Source: CAZGYE01 sp964530165 (GTDB lineage: Bacteria; Planctomycetota; Planctomycetia; Planctomycetales; Planctomycetaceae). Taken from it: a DNA stretch of 36,752 nucleotides. Positions 24,955 to 34,323 of the stretch are shown piece by piece. A model generated the notes under the pieces. It saw only the letters and a program-made list of their open reading frames with translations, made no database searches and was not told the DNA's origin. The stretch is taken from the NCBI GenBank assembly GCA_964530165.1, contig CAZGYE010000018.1, positions 1-36,752 on the forward strand. The letters are read 5' to 3'. Position 1 is the first letter of the stretch; the number at the start of each line of letters is the position of its first letter. The position numbers and the translations under genes were made by a program.

Positions 24955-25133
24955 ACCCTTTCTCTCTCGCCCCGTCACTCCCGGAAACGAGTCTGCAAAT
25001 TGACAATCAACTCGCAAAGGCTTCTCTGCGAGAGACTGGTAGTGTCATGCCGCGGCAAATCGGCTATCCTTGCTGGTGGGATGGTTGGTTGGAGTTCAGT
25101 CAGGGTTGCTGGAATGCCCCGTGGAGAGACCAG

Positions 25134-28100
25134 ATGAGCCGCCGGGTCTTGATTGCCGTGATTGTTGTAATCGTCGAATTGGCCCACCTGACGCCCGAAA
25201 GTCCGGTGGTGCACGCTCAGATTCGCATCTTCGCCGCTGGTGTCGGCCCCGTCCGCCAAGCGGCAGAATCGGAGCTGAGCGGACACGACTTGTTCGTCAC
25301 CGATCGAAGAATGACGCGGCGGCTGGCCAGGGCGCGGGAGCTGCTCCGGAAGAACGACCGCGACCGCATCAATGGATTGAGCCTGCTGCAGAGCATTCTC
25401 GACAATGCCGAGGACGTTTTCTTCACGCCCGACGCGCAAGACAAGACTCGCTATCACGGGCTGAAGGCGGAAGTGCAACGCATCATCGCCGCTCTCGATT
25501 CGGGAGGACGGCGGTTGTACGAGCTGCAGTACGGTTCCAAGGCTCGGCAGATGCTCCGCGAAGCAAGCGAGTCGCGTGACGTGGCCCGGCTGGAAGAGGT
25601 GGCGCGCCGCTTCTTTCACACGGCGGCGGGCTACGAAGCCACGTACATGTTGGGAAGCTATCACTTGGATCATTCCCATCCGTTGGCGGCGGTGCTCAAC
25701 TTCGATCGGCTGCGGAAGTTTCCGGCGGCGGCCCGGAGATGGGAACCGATGCTCTCGCTGAAAACGGCCGTTTGTTGGGGACGCATCGGCATGCCCGAAC
25801 AAAGCGTCCAAACCCTCGTCGAGCTGAAGAGAGTCAACTCCCAGAGTCACATTACGCTCGGCGGCAGACGCATCGAGTTCTTCAACCGCAACCAGGAGGC
25901 GCTTGACTGGCTGGTGATGGTGCTGGGTCGGCAGCAGGAGTTCGGGTCGATCGCTGAAGAAAAGTGGGCCATGTTCCGCGGCAATGCGGCGCGGAATGCC
26001 GTCGGTTCGGACGCCTCTCCCATTTTGGACTCCCCATGGCAGTTTTCCACCATACAGATGGCTGAATCGAAAGATCCCAAGCAACTGGAGATTGTCGAGG
26101 CCAAGTTGAAGGAGTTGGAGAAGAACTACCGCGACGGTGGTTTTCTCACGCTGCCCGCCGTGCACCCGCTGGTGATCGACGGGGCCGTCATCGTGCGGTC
26201 CTTTGGGAACATCAAAGCGGTCGATCCCCAGACCGGTGAACTGCTCTGGGAAACGGTCATCAAAGATCCTTCCTTTCAGAAGTTGCTGGACCAAGGCGTC
26301 CCGGCGACGACTGCCAGCGTCCGCAGCCAGCAATCGTCACTCTCAACGTTTCTGACGCAGCGCGCATGGCGCGACATGACCGCCGGCACGCTCAGCAGCG
26401 ACGGCAAACACGTCTTCGCCATTGAGGAGCTCGGGTTCCTCGGCTCCTATCGGTACAATCCGCGCGGACCACAACACCCGATGGCTCCCAAGGGCTACAA
26501 CAAGCTGGTGGCCTTCGAGCTTGCCGGAGAAGGCAGAGCGGCATGGGCGATCGGGGGGGAAACCGGAGAGGGCGCCCTGGATTTTGCCGGCACGTTTTTC
26601 CTCGGTCCGCCGCTTCCGTTGCGAAATCAATTGTACTGCCTGGCGGAAGTCAGCGGCGAGATTCGACTGTTGGTCCTCGAGCCGAAACCGGATGCAAGAC
26701 CGGCCACCGCAAAGCTCAGCTGGTCGCAATCGCTGATTCTTCCCCAGGCCTCGCTGTTGCAGTACCCCCTGCGACGTCTCGCCGGCGTCAGTCCGTCCTA
26801 CGCCGACGGCGTGATGGTCTGCCCGACTGCGGCTGGCGCGGTTGTTGCGGTGGATTTGGGCCGGCGCGAATTGTTGTGGGGATACCGGTATCCCACCAAC
26901 ATGCCGCTCACTGCGCAGAATCGCCGAGCGATGCTTTTCGCCCAAATGGCCGGCCATTATCCCTTCACCAGCACCGACAATGAATCCCGCTGGCTCGATG
27001 CGGTCCCGACGCTTGCCGAAGGCCGCGCGCTGCTGACACCGCGAGATTCGAACGACCTGCACTGCCTCAACCTGGCCGACGGCGCCTTGCAGTGGAAGAG
27101 ACCGCGCGATGGGGGGTTGTACGTCGCCGCAGTCCACAACGGCAAAGTCGTCGTGGTCGGGCGGGGCGAGGTGTCGGCGTTGCGTCTGGCTGACGGGAAA
27201 CCGGCCTGGAAAGGGCCGACTCCCATTCCCATGCCCAGCGGCCGCGGCGTCGCCACCGACGGCTTCTATCACCTGCCGCTCTCCACCGGCGAGATTGCCA
27301 CTCTCGACCTGGACACAGGCCGCATTCTTGCCAGGTCAAAATTGCGCCCGGGCCGAGTCCCCGGCAACCTGGCCGCTGCGGGGGGAATGATTGTCTCGCA
27401 GTCAATCGACTCGGTGTTCGGATTCAGCTCGCTCGACGCGTTGAACGATCGTATCGCCGCCGGCTTGAAAAAGAAGCCCGACGATGCCGATGCATTGGCC
27501 CTGCGTGGTGAAATGCGGCTGCACCGGGGCGAGGAAGCCGCGGGCATGGCCGATCTGCGCCGCTCGGTTCAATTGAAGCCGACTCCGCGGCCCAGGACGC
27601 TTTTGGCGGAACGTCTGCTGGATGGTCTCCGGGCCGATTTTGCGAAGAATCGAAAAACGATCGGCGAGATCGAAAAGCTACTGGACAATGCACGTCAGCG
27701 TGCGAGATTCTTGCGGCTTCATGCCGCCGGTCTGCATCAGGTGGGCGAGCACCAGGCCGCATTCGCCGAGTACCTGAAACTTGCCGGACCGGAGACCGGC
27801 AAACCTCAACTGGAGCGAATCAGCGCCTCGCTCTCCAGCCGCAGCGATCGTTGGGTGCGGCCCCGGATTGCCGAGCTGTACCGGAACGCGCCGGCCAAGT
27901 CCCGCGCCGCGATGGATCGGGAACTCCGCGCGCAACTCGAAACCGCCCGCAAACAGGACAAGCCGGAACCACTCGAGAAGTTCCTGAATTGCTTCACACG
28001 TCTTCCGATCGCCGAGGAGGCCCGTCGTGCACTCGTCGACCGCCTGGACGAAAAGAATCAGGCGTTGCAGCTTGCATTTCAACTGCGGCATTTGCGACGC

Positions 28101-29738
28101 TCGAAAGACCCGGCCCTTGCCGGATTTGCGACGGCCCGGCTGGCGCCTCTGTTGCTCGAGTCGAATCGGCCGGATTTGGCGGCGAACCTCGTCGAAGAGC
28201 TCACGGACAAATACAAGGACGTCGTTTGTCTCGACAAGAAGAAGGGCGCACTGCTCGCCGAAGAGTGGAAGAAGAACGAGCGCATCGCGAGTGCTCTCGC
28301 CGGCGAGCCGCAGTTCGCCAAGGACGCCGACGCCAGCAGCACGAAACGCAACAAGGCCATTGGGCGATATTATCCGGTCACGTTCGACGGACCGCGGGGC
28401 GATGCTTTCGAGAATTGGGCGCTCGTGATCGATCAAACCAGACAGAACCTGATCGCTCGCGACGGTGATGGAAATGAGCGGTGGAGAGTGTCCATCAAAG
28501 AATCGGCCATGAAAATCCGGAATATTCCGACCAACTATTACCGCACAGCCTACTACGCCCGAGTCCATGGTCATCTGCTGGTGGTCGTGTTGGCGAACCA
28601 CTTCCTGGTCGTCGACACGCTGGCTGCCGGCGGAACTCCGAGAATCCTCTGGAATCGTGACTTGTACGCGACGCTCCCCTCCTCCGGCCTGTCGACGGCG
28701 CGCATCCCGTTTTTCCTCCCGTTTGGCGGCCGAGCGGTGATGAGTGTCGATCCGTTCGGCCGGCCGATGGGCAAGATCGGCCCCATCTCGGACGACATGA
28801 TCTGCTATCAAGTCGGAACGCGGCTGTATGCGGCCAATCCGTTCAACGGCGAAATACTCTGGGAACGTCGAAACGTAGCCCGCGGCAGCGATCTCTTTGG
28901 CGACAAGCAGCACGTCCTCATCCTGGCGCCGGGCGCCCGCGAGGCAACCGTGCTGCGGGCCAGCGACGGAGAGTTCGTCGCCACGCGTCCGATGCCCGCC
29001 GACGGCACACATCTGTCGATGTCGGGCCGGCGCGTGCTTATGTGGGATAACGAAGACAGAGCCGGCAAGGGCCTGCTGGCTGTCGCCGACGTTCTGACCG
29101 GAGAAACGATTTGGAAAAGGGAATTCACCGAGGCCGCCAAAATCGTCTTGGTCGAAGGCGACGAGGTGGCCGTGTTTGAACCGGCGGGCCGCTTCACCAT
29201 CCTGGCACTCGAGGACGGCCAGCCGCGCGTCGATTGCCCGGTGCAACCCGATGCCGACGTGAGTCAGATCACCGTTCGCCGCTCGCGCGATCGCTACGTG
29301 CTGCTCAGCTACCACCCTGAGTCGAACCAGAACATTCGCCGCGCCGTCCCCATCGACTACAACAACCCGCTGGTCAACGGTCACGCTTACGGATTCGATC
29401 GCCGAACGGGCCGCAAAGTATGGACGACGCTGATTCAACAGCAGGCGTTCGACCTGAATCAGCCGGACAATCTGCCGATTCTCGTTTTCACGGTTCGTCA
29501 TTACCAACGCTTGCAGCAGGCAAAGCGTCTCTTGAGGCCGTCCAATCAGTATGCCGTCGCGATCCTCGACAAACGAAACGGTCAGATCATCTTCGAACAT
29601 CAGCGACCCCAAACAATGGCCCCGTTTGAATTGAAAGCCGATCGAGAGAAGCAGACGATTGACGTCAACTTCCTTCAGATGGGGGTCACCATCACATTTG
29701 GCAACGACCAGCCAGCGGTCGCCGGCGAACGAACTTGA
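25134..29738 (+). CDS. giant secreted PQQ-binding-like beta-propeller protein
   Basis: The 1,534-residue protein begins with a signal peptide (RVLIAVIVVIVELAHL, ending VHAQ). Residues about 50-300 are helical. Residues about 330-765 form a PQQ/BamB-like propeller with blades of the type VDPQTGELLWET and LADGALQWKR. Residues about 780-1060 are helical and TPR-like (DALALRGEMRLHRGEEAAGMADL). A second propeller follows at about 1080-1534 (NPFNGEILWER, DVLTGETIWKRE, DRRTGRKVWTT). No haem or lipobox motif is seen. The start at 25134 is set by GGAGAG 5 bases upstream and by the signal peptide; longer forms up to 24807 are rejected. Similar very large proteins are common in planctomycetes and of unknown function. 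It stands alone, divergent from ggt. Confidence 0.88.
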   Translation: MSRRVLIAVIVVIVELAHLTPESPVVHAQIRIFAAGVGPVRQAAESELSGHDLFVTDRRMTRRLARARELLRKNDRDRINGLSLLQSILDNAEDVFFTPDAQDKTRYHGLKAEVQRIIAALDSGGRRLYELQYGSKARQMLREASESRDVARLEEVARRFFHTAAGYEATYMLGSYHLDHSHPLAAVLNFDRLRKFPAAARRWEPMLSLKTAVCWGRIGMPEQSVQTLVELKRVNSQSHITLGGRRIEFFNRNQEALDWLVMVLGRQQEFGSIAEEKWAMFRGNAARNAVGSDASPILDSPWQFSTIQMAESKDPKQLEIVEAKLKELEKNYRDGGFLTLPAVHPLVIDGAVIVRSFGNIKAVDPQTGELLWETVIKDPSFQKLLDQGVPATTASVRSQQSSLSTFLTQRAWRDMTAGTLSSDGKHVFAIEELGFLGSYRYNPRGPQHPMAPKGYNKLVAFELAGEGRAAWAIGGETGEGALDFAGTFFLGPPLPLRNQLYCLAEVSGEIRLLVLEPKPDARPATAKLSWSQSLILPQASLLQYPLRRLAGVSPSYADGVMVCPTAAGAVVAVDLGRRELLWGYRYPTNMPLTAQNRRAMLFAQMAGHYPFTSTDNESRWLDAVPTLAEGRALLTPRDSNDLHCLNLADGALQWKRPRDGGLYVAAVHNGKVVVVGRGEVSALRLADGKPAWKGPTPIPMPSGRGVATDGFYHLPLSTGEIATLDLDTGRILARSKLRPGRVPGNLAAAGGMIVSQSIDSVFGFSSLDALNDRIAAGLKKKPDDADALALRGEMRLHRGEEAAGMADLRRSVQLKPTPRPRTLLAERLLDGLRADFAKNRKTIGEIEKLLDNARQRARFLRLHAAGLHQVGEHQAAFAEYLKLAGPETGKPQLERISASLSSRSDRWVRPRIAELYRNAPAKSRAAMDRELRAQLETARKQDKPEPLEKFLNCFTRLPIAEEARRALVDRLDEKNQALQLAFQLRHLRRSKDPALAGFATARLAPLLLESNRPDLAANLVEELTDKYKDVVCLDKKKGALLAEEWKKNERIASALAGEPQFAKDADASSTKRNKAIGRYYPVTFDGPRGDAFENWALVIDQTRQNLIARDGDGNERWRVSIKESAMKIRNIPTNYYRTAYYARVHGHLLVVVLANHFLVVDTLAAGGTPRILWNRDLYATLPSSGLSTARIPFFLPFGGRAVMSVDPFGRPMGKIGPISDDMICYQVGTRLYAANPFNGEILWERRNVARGSDLFGDKQHVLILAPGAREATVLRASDGEFVATRPMPADGTHLSMSGRRVLMWDNEDRAGKGLLAVADVLTGETIWKREFTEAAKIVLVEGDEVAVFEPAGRFTILALEDGQPRVDCPVQPDADVSQITVRRSRDRYVLLSYHPESNQNIRRAVPIDYNNPLVNGHAYGFDRRTGRKVWTTLIQQQAFDLNQPDNLPILVFTVRHYQRLQQAKRLLRPSNQYAVAILDKRNGQIIFEHQRPQTMAPFELKADREKQTIDVNFLQMGVTITFGNDQPAVAGERT

Positions 29739-29816
29739 GCCGCTCTAAGATCCGAGGAACCGGTCGTGCCACCCTGCGCTCGTGAAAGTCGAGATTATCG
29801 AGACCTCCACGATCAT

Positions 29817-30407
29817 TCAGGCAGCCGAGGTAGACCGTTGCAGATCGACGATCCAGGCCGGCGTCTGGCTGAGATAGCTCTGCAGATGTTTTTCGCGGGT
29901 GAAGTAGTACAGGGCATTGAGGCCCTGGAAAATCACACTGAAAACAATCACGCCGCCATAGACGGCCAACGTGATGCTTGTGTAGAGGTCGCCGACGGAG
30001 CCGAGCATCGACGCCAGTTCGGGGTTGGCTCCCAGTTGCTCGTTATAGGGGCTGGGGCCTGTCGTGGCGAGGTAGATGTTCCACAGGCTGTAGCCGATCA
30101 GCAGGCCCATCAAGCCGAGCTGGTTCCAGCCCAAGACGCGAGGTCCCCTCTGATCGAAGCGGCTGAGCAGTTTTCGCCCGCGGAACTCGTTGTACGCCAC
30201 CGCCGCCAAGCCCCCTGTCATAATCACCCCTGTGATGCTGAACAGCGCAAAAGGCAGGGAAAGCGCCGCAAAGGAGCCGATGCTCCAGCCGTTGAACGCC
30301 GCCACCTTGGCCGCCCTGCGCACGCTGCGGGCACGTCGATCCGCCTCGGCCAGGTCCCGACGATGCTGGGGCGAGAGCGGTCCGTCTGTGGTCAAAGTGG
30401 TGGACAT
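29817..30407 (-). CDS. unknown integral membrane protein
   Basis: The 196-residue protein has about four membrane segments: SIGSFAALSLPFALFSITGV, IMTGGLAAVAYNEF, LGLMGLLIGYSLWNIYLA and AVYGGVIVFSVIFQGLNALYYF. A charged N-terminal helix (HRRDLAEADRRARSVRRAAK) precedes them and a short cytoplasmic tail follows. I do not recognise a family. A GTG start at 30431 would add eight residues; neither start has a clear ribosome site. It lies 120 bases downstream of another unknown gene on the same strand and may be co-transcribed with it. Confidence 0.8.
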   Translation of the reverse strand: MSTTLTTDGPLSPQHRRDLAEADRRARSVRRAAKVAAFNGWSIGSFAALSLPFALFSITGVIMTGGLAAVAYNEFRGRKLLSRFDQRGPRVLGWNQLGLMGLLIGYSLWNIYLATTGPSPYNEQLGANPELASMLGSVGDLYTSITLAVYGGVIVFSVIFQGLNALYYFTREKHLQSYLSQTPAWIVDLQRSTSAA

Positions 30408-30527
30408 GGAAGTGTTATCGGCTGTTGCCACGTCGGTCTTGGGAGTTGATGCAGCTGGCCCACAATTCCGGCAAGTCCAGCCGTGCCGGCCGCTGCGCCT
30501 GGTCCGAGTTTTCCGAACAATCTCACG

Positions 30528-31739
30528 TTATCGGTATTCGTTCATCAGCAGTTCAATCAGTGCGCGGGCATGGTCGGTGTCGAGGCTGTCAACCTTGTCG
30601 TGAATTTCCTCAAGGATTTTCCGGGCTTCGGTGGAGTCTGCCAGTTCCCCTGCCAGGCGATGCGCGCGGTAGGCGTGATGAATGCCGGCCGCTCCCTCGG
30701 CAAACAGCACCACCGCTGCCGGGACCGGCGTGGTTTGCGCCAACGTCAGCAACAGCGTCTTCAGCAGAGGCTTGACATATCGCTGGTGACGGTGCTTGTT
30801 TTCATTGACCGCTTTGCGAACCATTGCGAACTGCTCATCGGTTGGCGGCGGATCCCGGCGTCGCCGCCGCCATTCGAGCAACACCAACTTGCGGTGATCA
30901 CGGGCCTGCCGCGGTTCCCCCACATGGTCGTCTCGGAGCTGAATGCGATCGTTTTCGCGCCCAATCCGATACGCGGCAGGATTGTCACCCAGACCGAAGT
31001 ATTCTTCCGACCTCTTTTCGAAGCGATGATCGAGGGTGTAGAAGCCGCAGACGATTTCCCGGTCCCGATCTTTCCGGTTCAGCGTCACGCAGGGAACAAC
31101 GACGTAGGTGGTTGGGGACTTCGGCTGATAATCCTGAATGTCGATGACCGCCTGCCGCGCCTGCAATCGTGCCGAGACCGCCGCCGCAAACAGGCTCCGG
31201 TAAATCGGCTCCACCTGCTGCGGGTTCAGGAGTGCGGCGATGCGATCCAGCCCCTCGGACGTCAACGCTTCACGGAGTTGCTCGATGAAAGGCTCCTGGC
31301 CGCCCTCGAGCAGTTGGTGCAACGCTCCGCAGCACGGCGACTGCGAATGGTAGCGATTCAGGTGCCCGTAGCGGTCGCCCTCGGCCGTCTCTGCCACCGC
31401 AACGTGCGAGTTGATTTTGACGACAAGCAGTTTATAGGCGGCCTCGGACTCGCGTGATGCGAAGTGCTCTTCGACAATGCGGATGGCCGTCCATTCGTAG
31501 CGTCCGCCCAGATTTGCCAGGCGGAACGCCGACTGGTTCGCGAACTTCATCTGGGGCAGCAGATACTGGGCGAATCCACGCTGAAATGCGTTGACACATT
31601 CGAACTCCGATTCGTCGCCACAGGTGATGTGCATCGCTCCGACCACCGGCGGCCGCAGCCTTTCGGCGACCAGGCAGAGCACACGGCTGACCTGCTCGAG
31701 GGATCGCTCGAGACCCACAATCTCCCGCAGGCGTTGCAT
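30528..31739 (-). CDS. protein of unknown function, 403 residues
   Basis: The start at 31739 has GAGGGGAA about 6 bases upstream; a longer TTG form is less likely. There is no signal peptide. The N-terminal half is mixed alpha/beta (VGAMHITCGDESEFECVNAF, ANLGGRYEWTAIRIVEEHF). A central block is VIDIQDYQPKSPTTYVVVPCVTLN. A basic stretch (LLEWRRRRRD) and a hydrophobic segment near residues 335-365 (TLLLTLAQTTPVPAAVVLFAEGAAGIHHA) follow, which might contact a membrane. Cys pairs in SPCCGALH and MHITCGDE are notable. I cannot assign a family or function. The gene lies downstream of the flotillin gene, beyond a repeat-rich 252-base gap. Confidence 0.75.
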   Translation of the reverse strand: MQRLREIVGLERSLEQVSRVLCLVAERLRPPVVGAMHITCGDESEFECVNAFQRGFAQYLLPQMKFANQSAFRLANLGGRYEWTAIRIVEEHFASRESEAAYKLLVVKINSHVAVAETAEGDRYGHLNRYHSQSPCCGALHQLLEGGQEPFIEQLREALTSEGLDRIAALLNPQQVEPIYRSLFAAAVSARLQARQAVIDIQDYQPKSPTTYVVVPCVTLNRKDRDREIVCGFYTLDHRFEKRSEEYFGLGDNPAAYRIGRENDRIQLRDDHVGEPRQARDHRKLVLLEWRRRRRDPPPTDEQFAMVRKAVNENKHRHQRYVKPLLKTLLLTLAQTTPVPAAVVLFAEGAAGIHHAYRAHRLAGELADSTEARKILEEIHDKVDSLDTDHARALIELLMNEYR

Positions 31740-31801
31740 GTCATTCCCCTCGCCTGTCAACGAACAAGGTCAAGCTTTCTCTTTCGGCAGTGACCGTAGG
31801 T

Positions 31802-31863
31802 AGGCTCCTGCCTGATGCTGAGGAGGTATGATGTCGCACGCCTCAAATGTCAGGCAGGAGCCT
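31802..31863. repeat. 14-bp perfect inverted repeat with 34-base spacer
   Basis: AGGCTCCTGCCTGA (31802-31815) is perfectly complementary to TCAGGCAGGAGCCT (31850-31863). A short inner stem GAGG/CCTC extends it. No T-run follows. It lies between the unknown gene at 31739 and the hairpin element at 31887. Confidence 0.75.
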
Positions 31864-31886
31864 GACCGACTTACTGTTCGTCCGGT

Positions 31887-31960
31887 GTGGCTGGGGTTGA
31901 GCGCCAGCGAACCCCCAGAATTCCAGCGTCTGGGGGCTCACTTTGTTCGACCCCAGCCAC
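31887..31960. repeat. double-hairpin element, copy B of the GTGGC family
   Basis: GTGGCTGGGGTTGA (31887-31900) pairs with TCGACCCCAGCCAC (31947-31960) with one mismatch. CCCCCAGA (31912-31919) pairs with TCTGGGGG (31929-31936). Read on the minus strand its first 31 bases match copy A at 28 positions. It ends 31 bases from the flotillin stop codon. Confidence 0.8.
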
Positions 31961-31991
31961 CTCTGCTGAGTTTTACAACGCGCAGTCAAGG

Positions 31992-33719
31992 TCAAGCTTT
32001 CTCTGTCGGCGGCCGCGATTGCTGGGACGTCTCGGCCACTTCAGGCTGCCCCTGACGCCCGACGTCGGCCGTCTCGGACGACGGGACCGGTCCCGCCGGA
32101 TCACCGGCCGGTTCGCTCGACCGGCCGTCAGCCCCGGACGCCTGGACCCCGTTGGCCGTTTCGGGTGCCAGCTTGGCGAGGTATTCCGGAACCTCAATTC
32201 CGCCGATGTCTTTCATCACCTGCAACATGGGCGGCAAGGTGCGGGACATCCCCTGCAAGAAGTTTGCGGTGGCGGTTTGGCCGTTCTGGCTGCCGTTTTC
32301 CCAAACGATGACCTTGTCGAACTTGATGTTCGAGATGGCCTGGGCTGCCGTGGTCGCCAGCGTGTCGAGATGCTCCAACATCATCAATTGGAAGGCCTCT
32401 TGCGCACCGCCGCAGGCGTCGATGATTTCGCGAAGGCCTTCCCCCTTGCGGGCGAGGATTTCGAACTGGCCTTTGGCCTCGGCTTGGAGCTTGGCGAAGA
32501 TGGCCGCGGCCTGACCTTCCGCTTCGAGGCGTCGTTTCGCGGCTTCGGCCTCCGCGTCGACGATGATCTTCGCCTTTTCGGCCTTGGCGGGGGCCTCCAA
32601 TTCGGCCCGGCGCTCGGCTTCGACTTTCTCGGCTTCGGCGAGGGCCGCCTGGGCCATCGCCAGGTTCTGGGCTTCCAGCACCGCGGCTTCGGCTTGCCGT
32701 TTGCGGGTTTCACCGAGCTCGTAGGCTTCGGCTTTTTTCACCTGCAGGCGGGCTTGTGCGTCGGCGACTTTCGCTTGCGCCTCGGCCTCGCCGGAATAGG
32801 CAATGGCGTTGGCGTCGGCGACGGCAACTCGTTTTTCGCGGTCGGCATCGGCGACTTGCGCTTCACGCTGAAAGGCCGCCCGCTGCTCGCCGACTTGCTG
32901 CTCTTTGTCGAGTTCCGCCACGCGGACCGCTTTCTCACGTTCCGCCGCGCGGATGCCGATTTTCTGAGTCTTCTCCGCGTCGGCCACCTGAACCATTTTG
33001 TCTCGCTCGGCCTCGGCGACGCGGGTTTCACCGATTTTTTCCTGCTCGGCCACATCGCCGCGGGCCTTCTGAATGGCTTCGGAAGCCGCCTTGCGGCCGA
33101 TCGCCTCGATGTAGCCCGATTCGTCCGTGATGTCGGTGATGTTGACGTTGATCAACACCAGCCCGATCTTTTCCAGCTCCGGTTCCACTGAGTTTTGGAT
33201 GGCGTGCAGAAACTTTTCGCGGTCCCGGTTGATGTCTTCGATTCGCATCGAGGCGATCACCTGCCGCAACTGACCGAAGATGATGTCTTCGGCCTGTTTC
33301 TTGATCTGCTGTGTGTTCAGACCCAGCAAACGATTGGCGGCATTTAGCATGACTCCCGGCTGGATGCTGATGGCGACCGTGAAGACGCTGGGTACGTTGA
33401 CGCGGATGTTTTCGATGGACAGCGCATCCCGCAGCGGAATTTCGATCTGCATCGGCTCGAGGCTGAGAAAGGCGTAATCCTGAATGATCGGCCAGACGAA
33501 TCTCCCCCCGCCATGGAGACACGTGGCCGATCGACCTTTTTGCACCTTACCGTAGATCACCAGCACGCGGTTGCTGGGACACCGCTTGTAGCGCTGAACG
33601 GCGAAGATCACAAAGCCCACAAAGGCCAGCAGCACGGCTAAACCGGCCAGAACATAGTACATATTCCCGTCACCTTCGGACAAAGGACCTGCGGCGGCGA
33701 GCAATTCAAGATTGAACAT
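31992..33719 (-). CDS. flotillin family (SPFH domain) membrane protein
   Basis: The 575-residue protein has an N-terminal membrane segment (YYVLAGLAVLLAFVGFVIFAV, about residues 20-40). An SPFH domain follows at about 50-230, with FVWPIIQDYAFLSLEPMQIEI, RVNVPSVFTVAISI and INVNITDITDESGYIEAIG. Residues about 230-430 form a long Glu/Ala-rich coiled coil typical of flotillins. The C-terminal flotillin helix (FDKVIVWENGSQNGQ) precedes a low-complexity Pro/Ser/Glu tail. Flotillins scaffold ordered membrane microdomains. ATG 33719 was chosen because AAGGGG lies 6 bases upstream; ATG 33725 would overlap that site. The start overlaps the upstream nfeD-like gene by 14 bases, so the two are translationally coupled. 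Confidence 0.94.
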   Translation of the reverse strand: MFNLELLAAAGPLSEGDGNMYYVLAGLAVLLAFVGFVIFAVQRYKRCPSNRVLVIYGKVQKGRSATCLHGGGRFVWPIIQDYAFLSLEPMQIEIPLRDALSIENIRVNVPSVFTVAISIQPGVMLNAANRLLGLNTQQIKKQAEDIIFGQLRQVIASMRIEDINRDREKFLHAIQNSVEPELEKIGLVLINVNITDITDESGYIEAIGRKAASEAIQKARGDVAEQEKIGETRVAEAERDKMVQVADAEKTQKIGIRAAEREKAVRVAELDKEQQVGEQRAAFQREAQVADADREKRVAVADANAIAYSGEAEAQAKVADAQARLQVKKAEAYELGETRKRQAEAAVLEAQNLAMAQAALAEAEKVEAERRAELEAPAKAEKAKIIVDAEAEAAKRRLEAEGQAAAIFAKLQAEAKGQFEILARKGEGLREIIDACGGAQEAFQLMMLEHLDTLATTAAQAISNIKFDKVIVWENGSQNGQTATANFLQGMSRTLPPMLQVMKDIGGIEVPEYLAKLAPETANGVQASGADGRSSEPAGDPAGPVPSSETADVGRQGQPEVAETSQQSRPPTEKA

Positions 33720-34323
33720 GGGCATCCCCTTCAGTGGACGTGGGTGTTTCGCTGGCTTTGGTGACTTCGACGATTCCCGGTGTGAGCACGCTGAGAACGA
33801 CGACCGGCGTGCCCGAAGGGAGGTCCTCCTCGGGAGTCATCGCGCCATACTGCATCGTGCGTCCTTGGACTCTTACGGTGACTTTCCCCGTCCCCGCTTT
33901 CTTTCCGGGGATTGATAAGTAAACCGAACCAGTCTGTCCGACGGCCCGCTCGATCCGGACGGTTCCTTCGGACTTGAGCTGGTACAGACTTCGCAGCAGC
34001 CAGCCGATCCCGTACAGCACGCCGCCGCCGGCAACCAGCGCCATCACCAACGTCTGCAGCGGATCGAACCGTTGCCCCGCTGAACCTCCTAGACCGACCA
34101 GACCAAACACAGTCAGCGCGGCCACAATGGCCCGAAAGCTGAGCATGCCGGCAAACCACTCCCCGCCGTGCTCGAAGCCGTCTGCTGCGGCATCGACGTC
34201 GGCGTCGGCGGTGAGAAAGTCATGCAGATCGGCGTGGTGCCCCAACCCGATTACGCTCAAAAGCAACTGCCCGACCAACAGAGTTCCAGCGATCGCGGCG
34301 CAGTACATGTAAACATATTCCAT
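33706..34323 (-). CDS. NfeD-like membrane protein, flotillin partner
   Basis: The 205-residue protein has three to four membrane segments (IAGTLLVGQLLLSVIGLG, AIVAALTVFGLVGLGG, TLVMALVAGGGVLYGIGWLL). A soluble C-terminal beta-barrel follows (TVRIERAVGQTGSVYLSI, GTPVVVLSVLTPGIVEVT) and matches the NfeD OB-fold. NfeD proteins pair with flotillins in many bacteria, as in the B. subtilis YuaF-YuaG pair. The segment DADVDAAADGFEHGGE between the first two membrane helices is unusually acidic. AAGGA lies about 7 bases before the ATG. A perfect TTGACA is present on the minus strand at 34424-34419, but the nearest -10-like sequence is about 20 bases away, so the promoter is unclear. Confidence 0.88.
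   Translation of the reverse strand: MEYVYMYCAAIAGTLLVGQLLLSVIGLGHHADLHDFLTADADVDAAADGFEHGGEWFAGMLSFRAIVAALTVFGLVGLGGSAGQRFDPLQTLVMALVAGGGVLYGIGWLLRSLYQLKSEGTVRIERAVGQTGSVYLSIPGKKAGTGKVTVRVQGRTMQYGAMTPEEDLPSGTPVVVLSVLTPGIVEVTKASETPTSTEGDAHVQS

Larger units (their letters stand above)
24675..25133. other. 459-base divergent intergenic region
   Basis: It holds the ggt promoter on the minus strand and, further right, a long inverted repeat (24880-24954). A perfect TTGACA lies at 25000-25005 on the plus strand; no good -10 follows at 16-18 bases, so a promoter for the giant propeller gene is possible but unproven. An open frame from 24807 runs into that gene but shows no coding character before 25134. 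Confidence 0.6.
31765..32010. repeat. 24-bp direct repeat flanking two inverted-repeat elements, copying the flotillin 3' end
   Basis: The 24 bases at 31765-31788 recur at 31987-32010 with one mismatch (core GGTCAAGCTTTCTCT). The right copy encodes the last residues and stop codon of the flotillin (TEKA-stop). The left copy would encode nearly the same end (KEKA-stop) but is no longer attached to a gene. Between the copies lie two separate inverted repeats, listed below. Confidence 0.8.

Noticed and set aside
24807..25133. Extended N-terminus of the giant propeller protein
   Set aside because: The segment crosses the inverted repeat and would bury the signal peptide that begins at 25134 with a good ribosome site.
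27678..29612. 644-codon minus-strand frame in the giant propeller gene
   Set aside because: Antisense shadow of a protein with clear propeller blades.
31887..33191. 434-codon plus-strand frame over the flotillin gene, rich in Gly/Phe/Leu
   Set aside because: It is the antisense of the Glu/Ala coiled coil, which explains the repetitive look.
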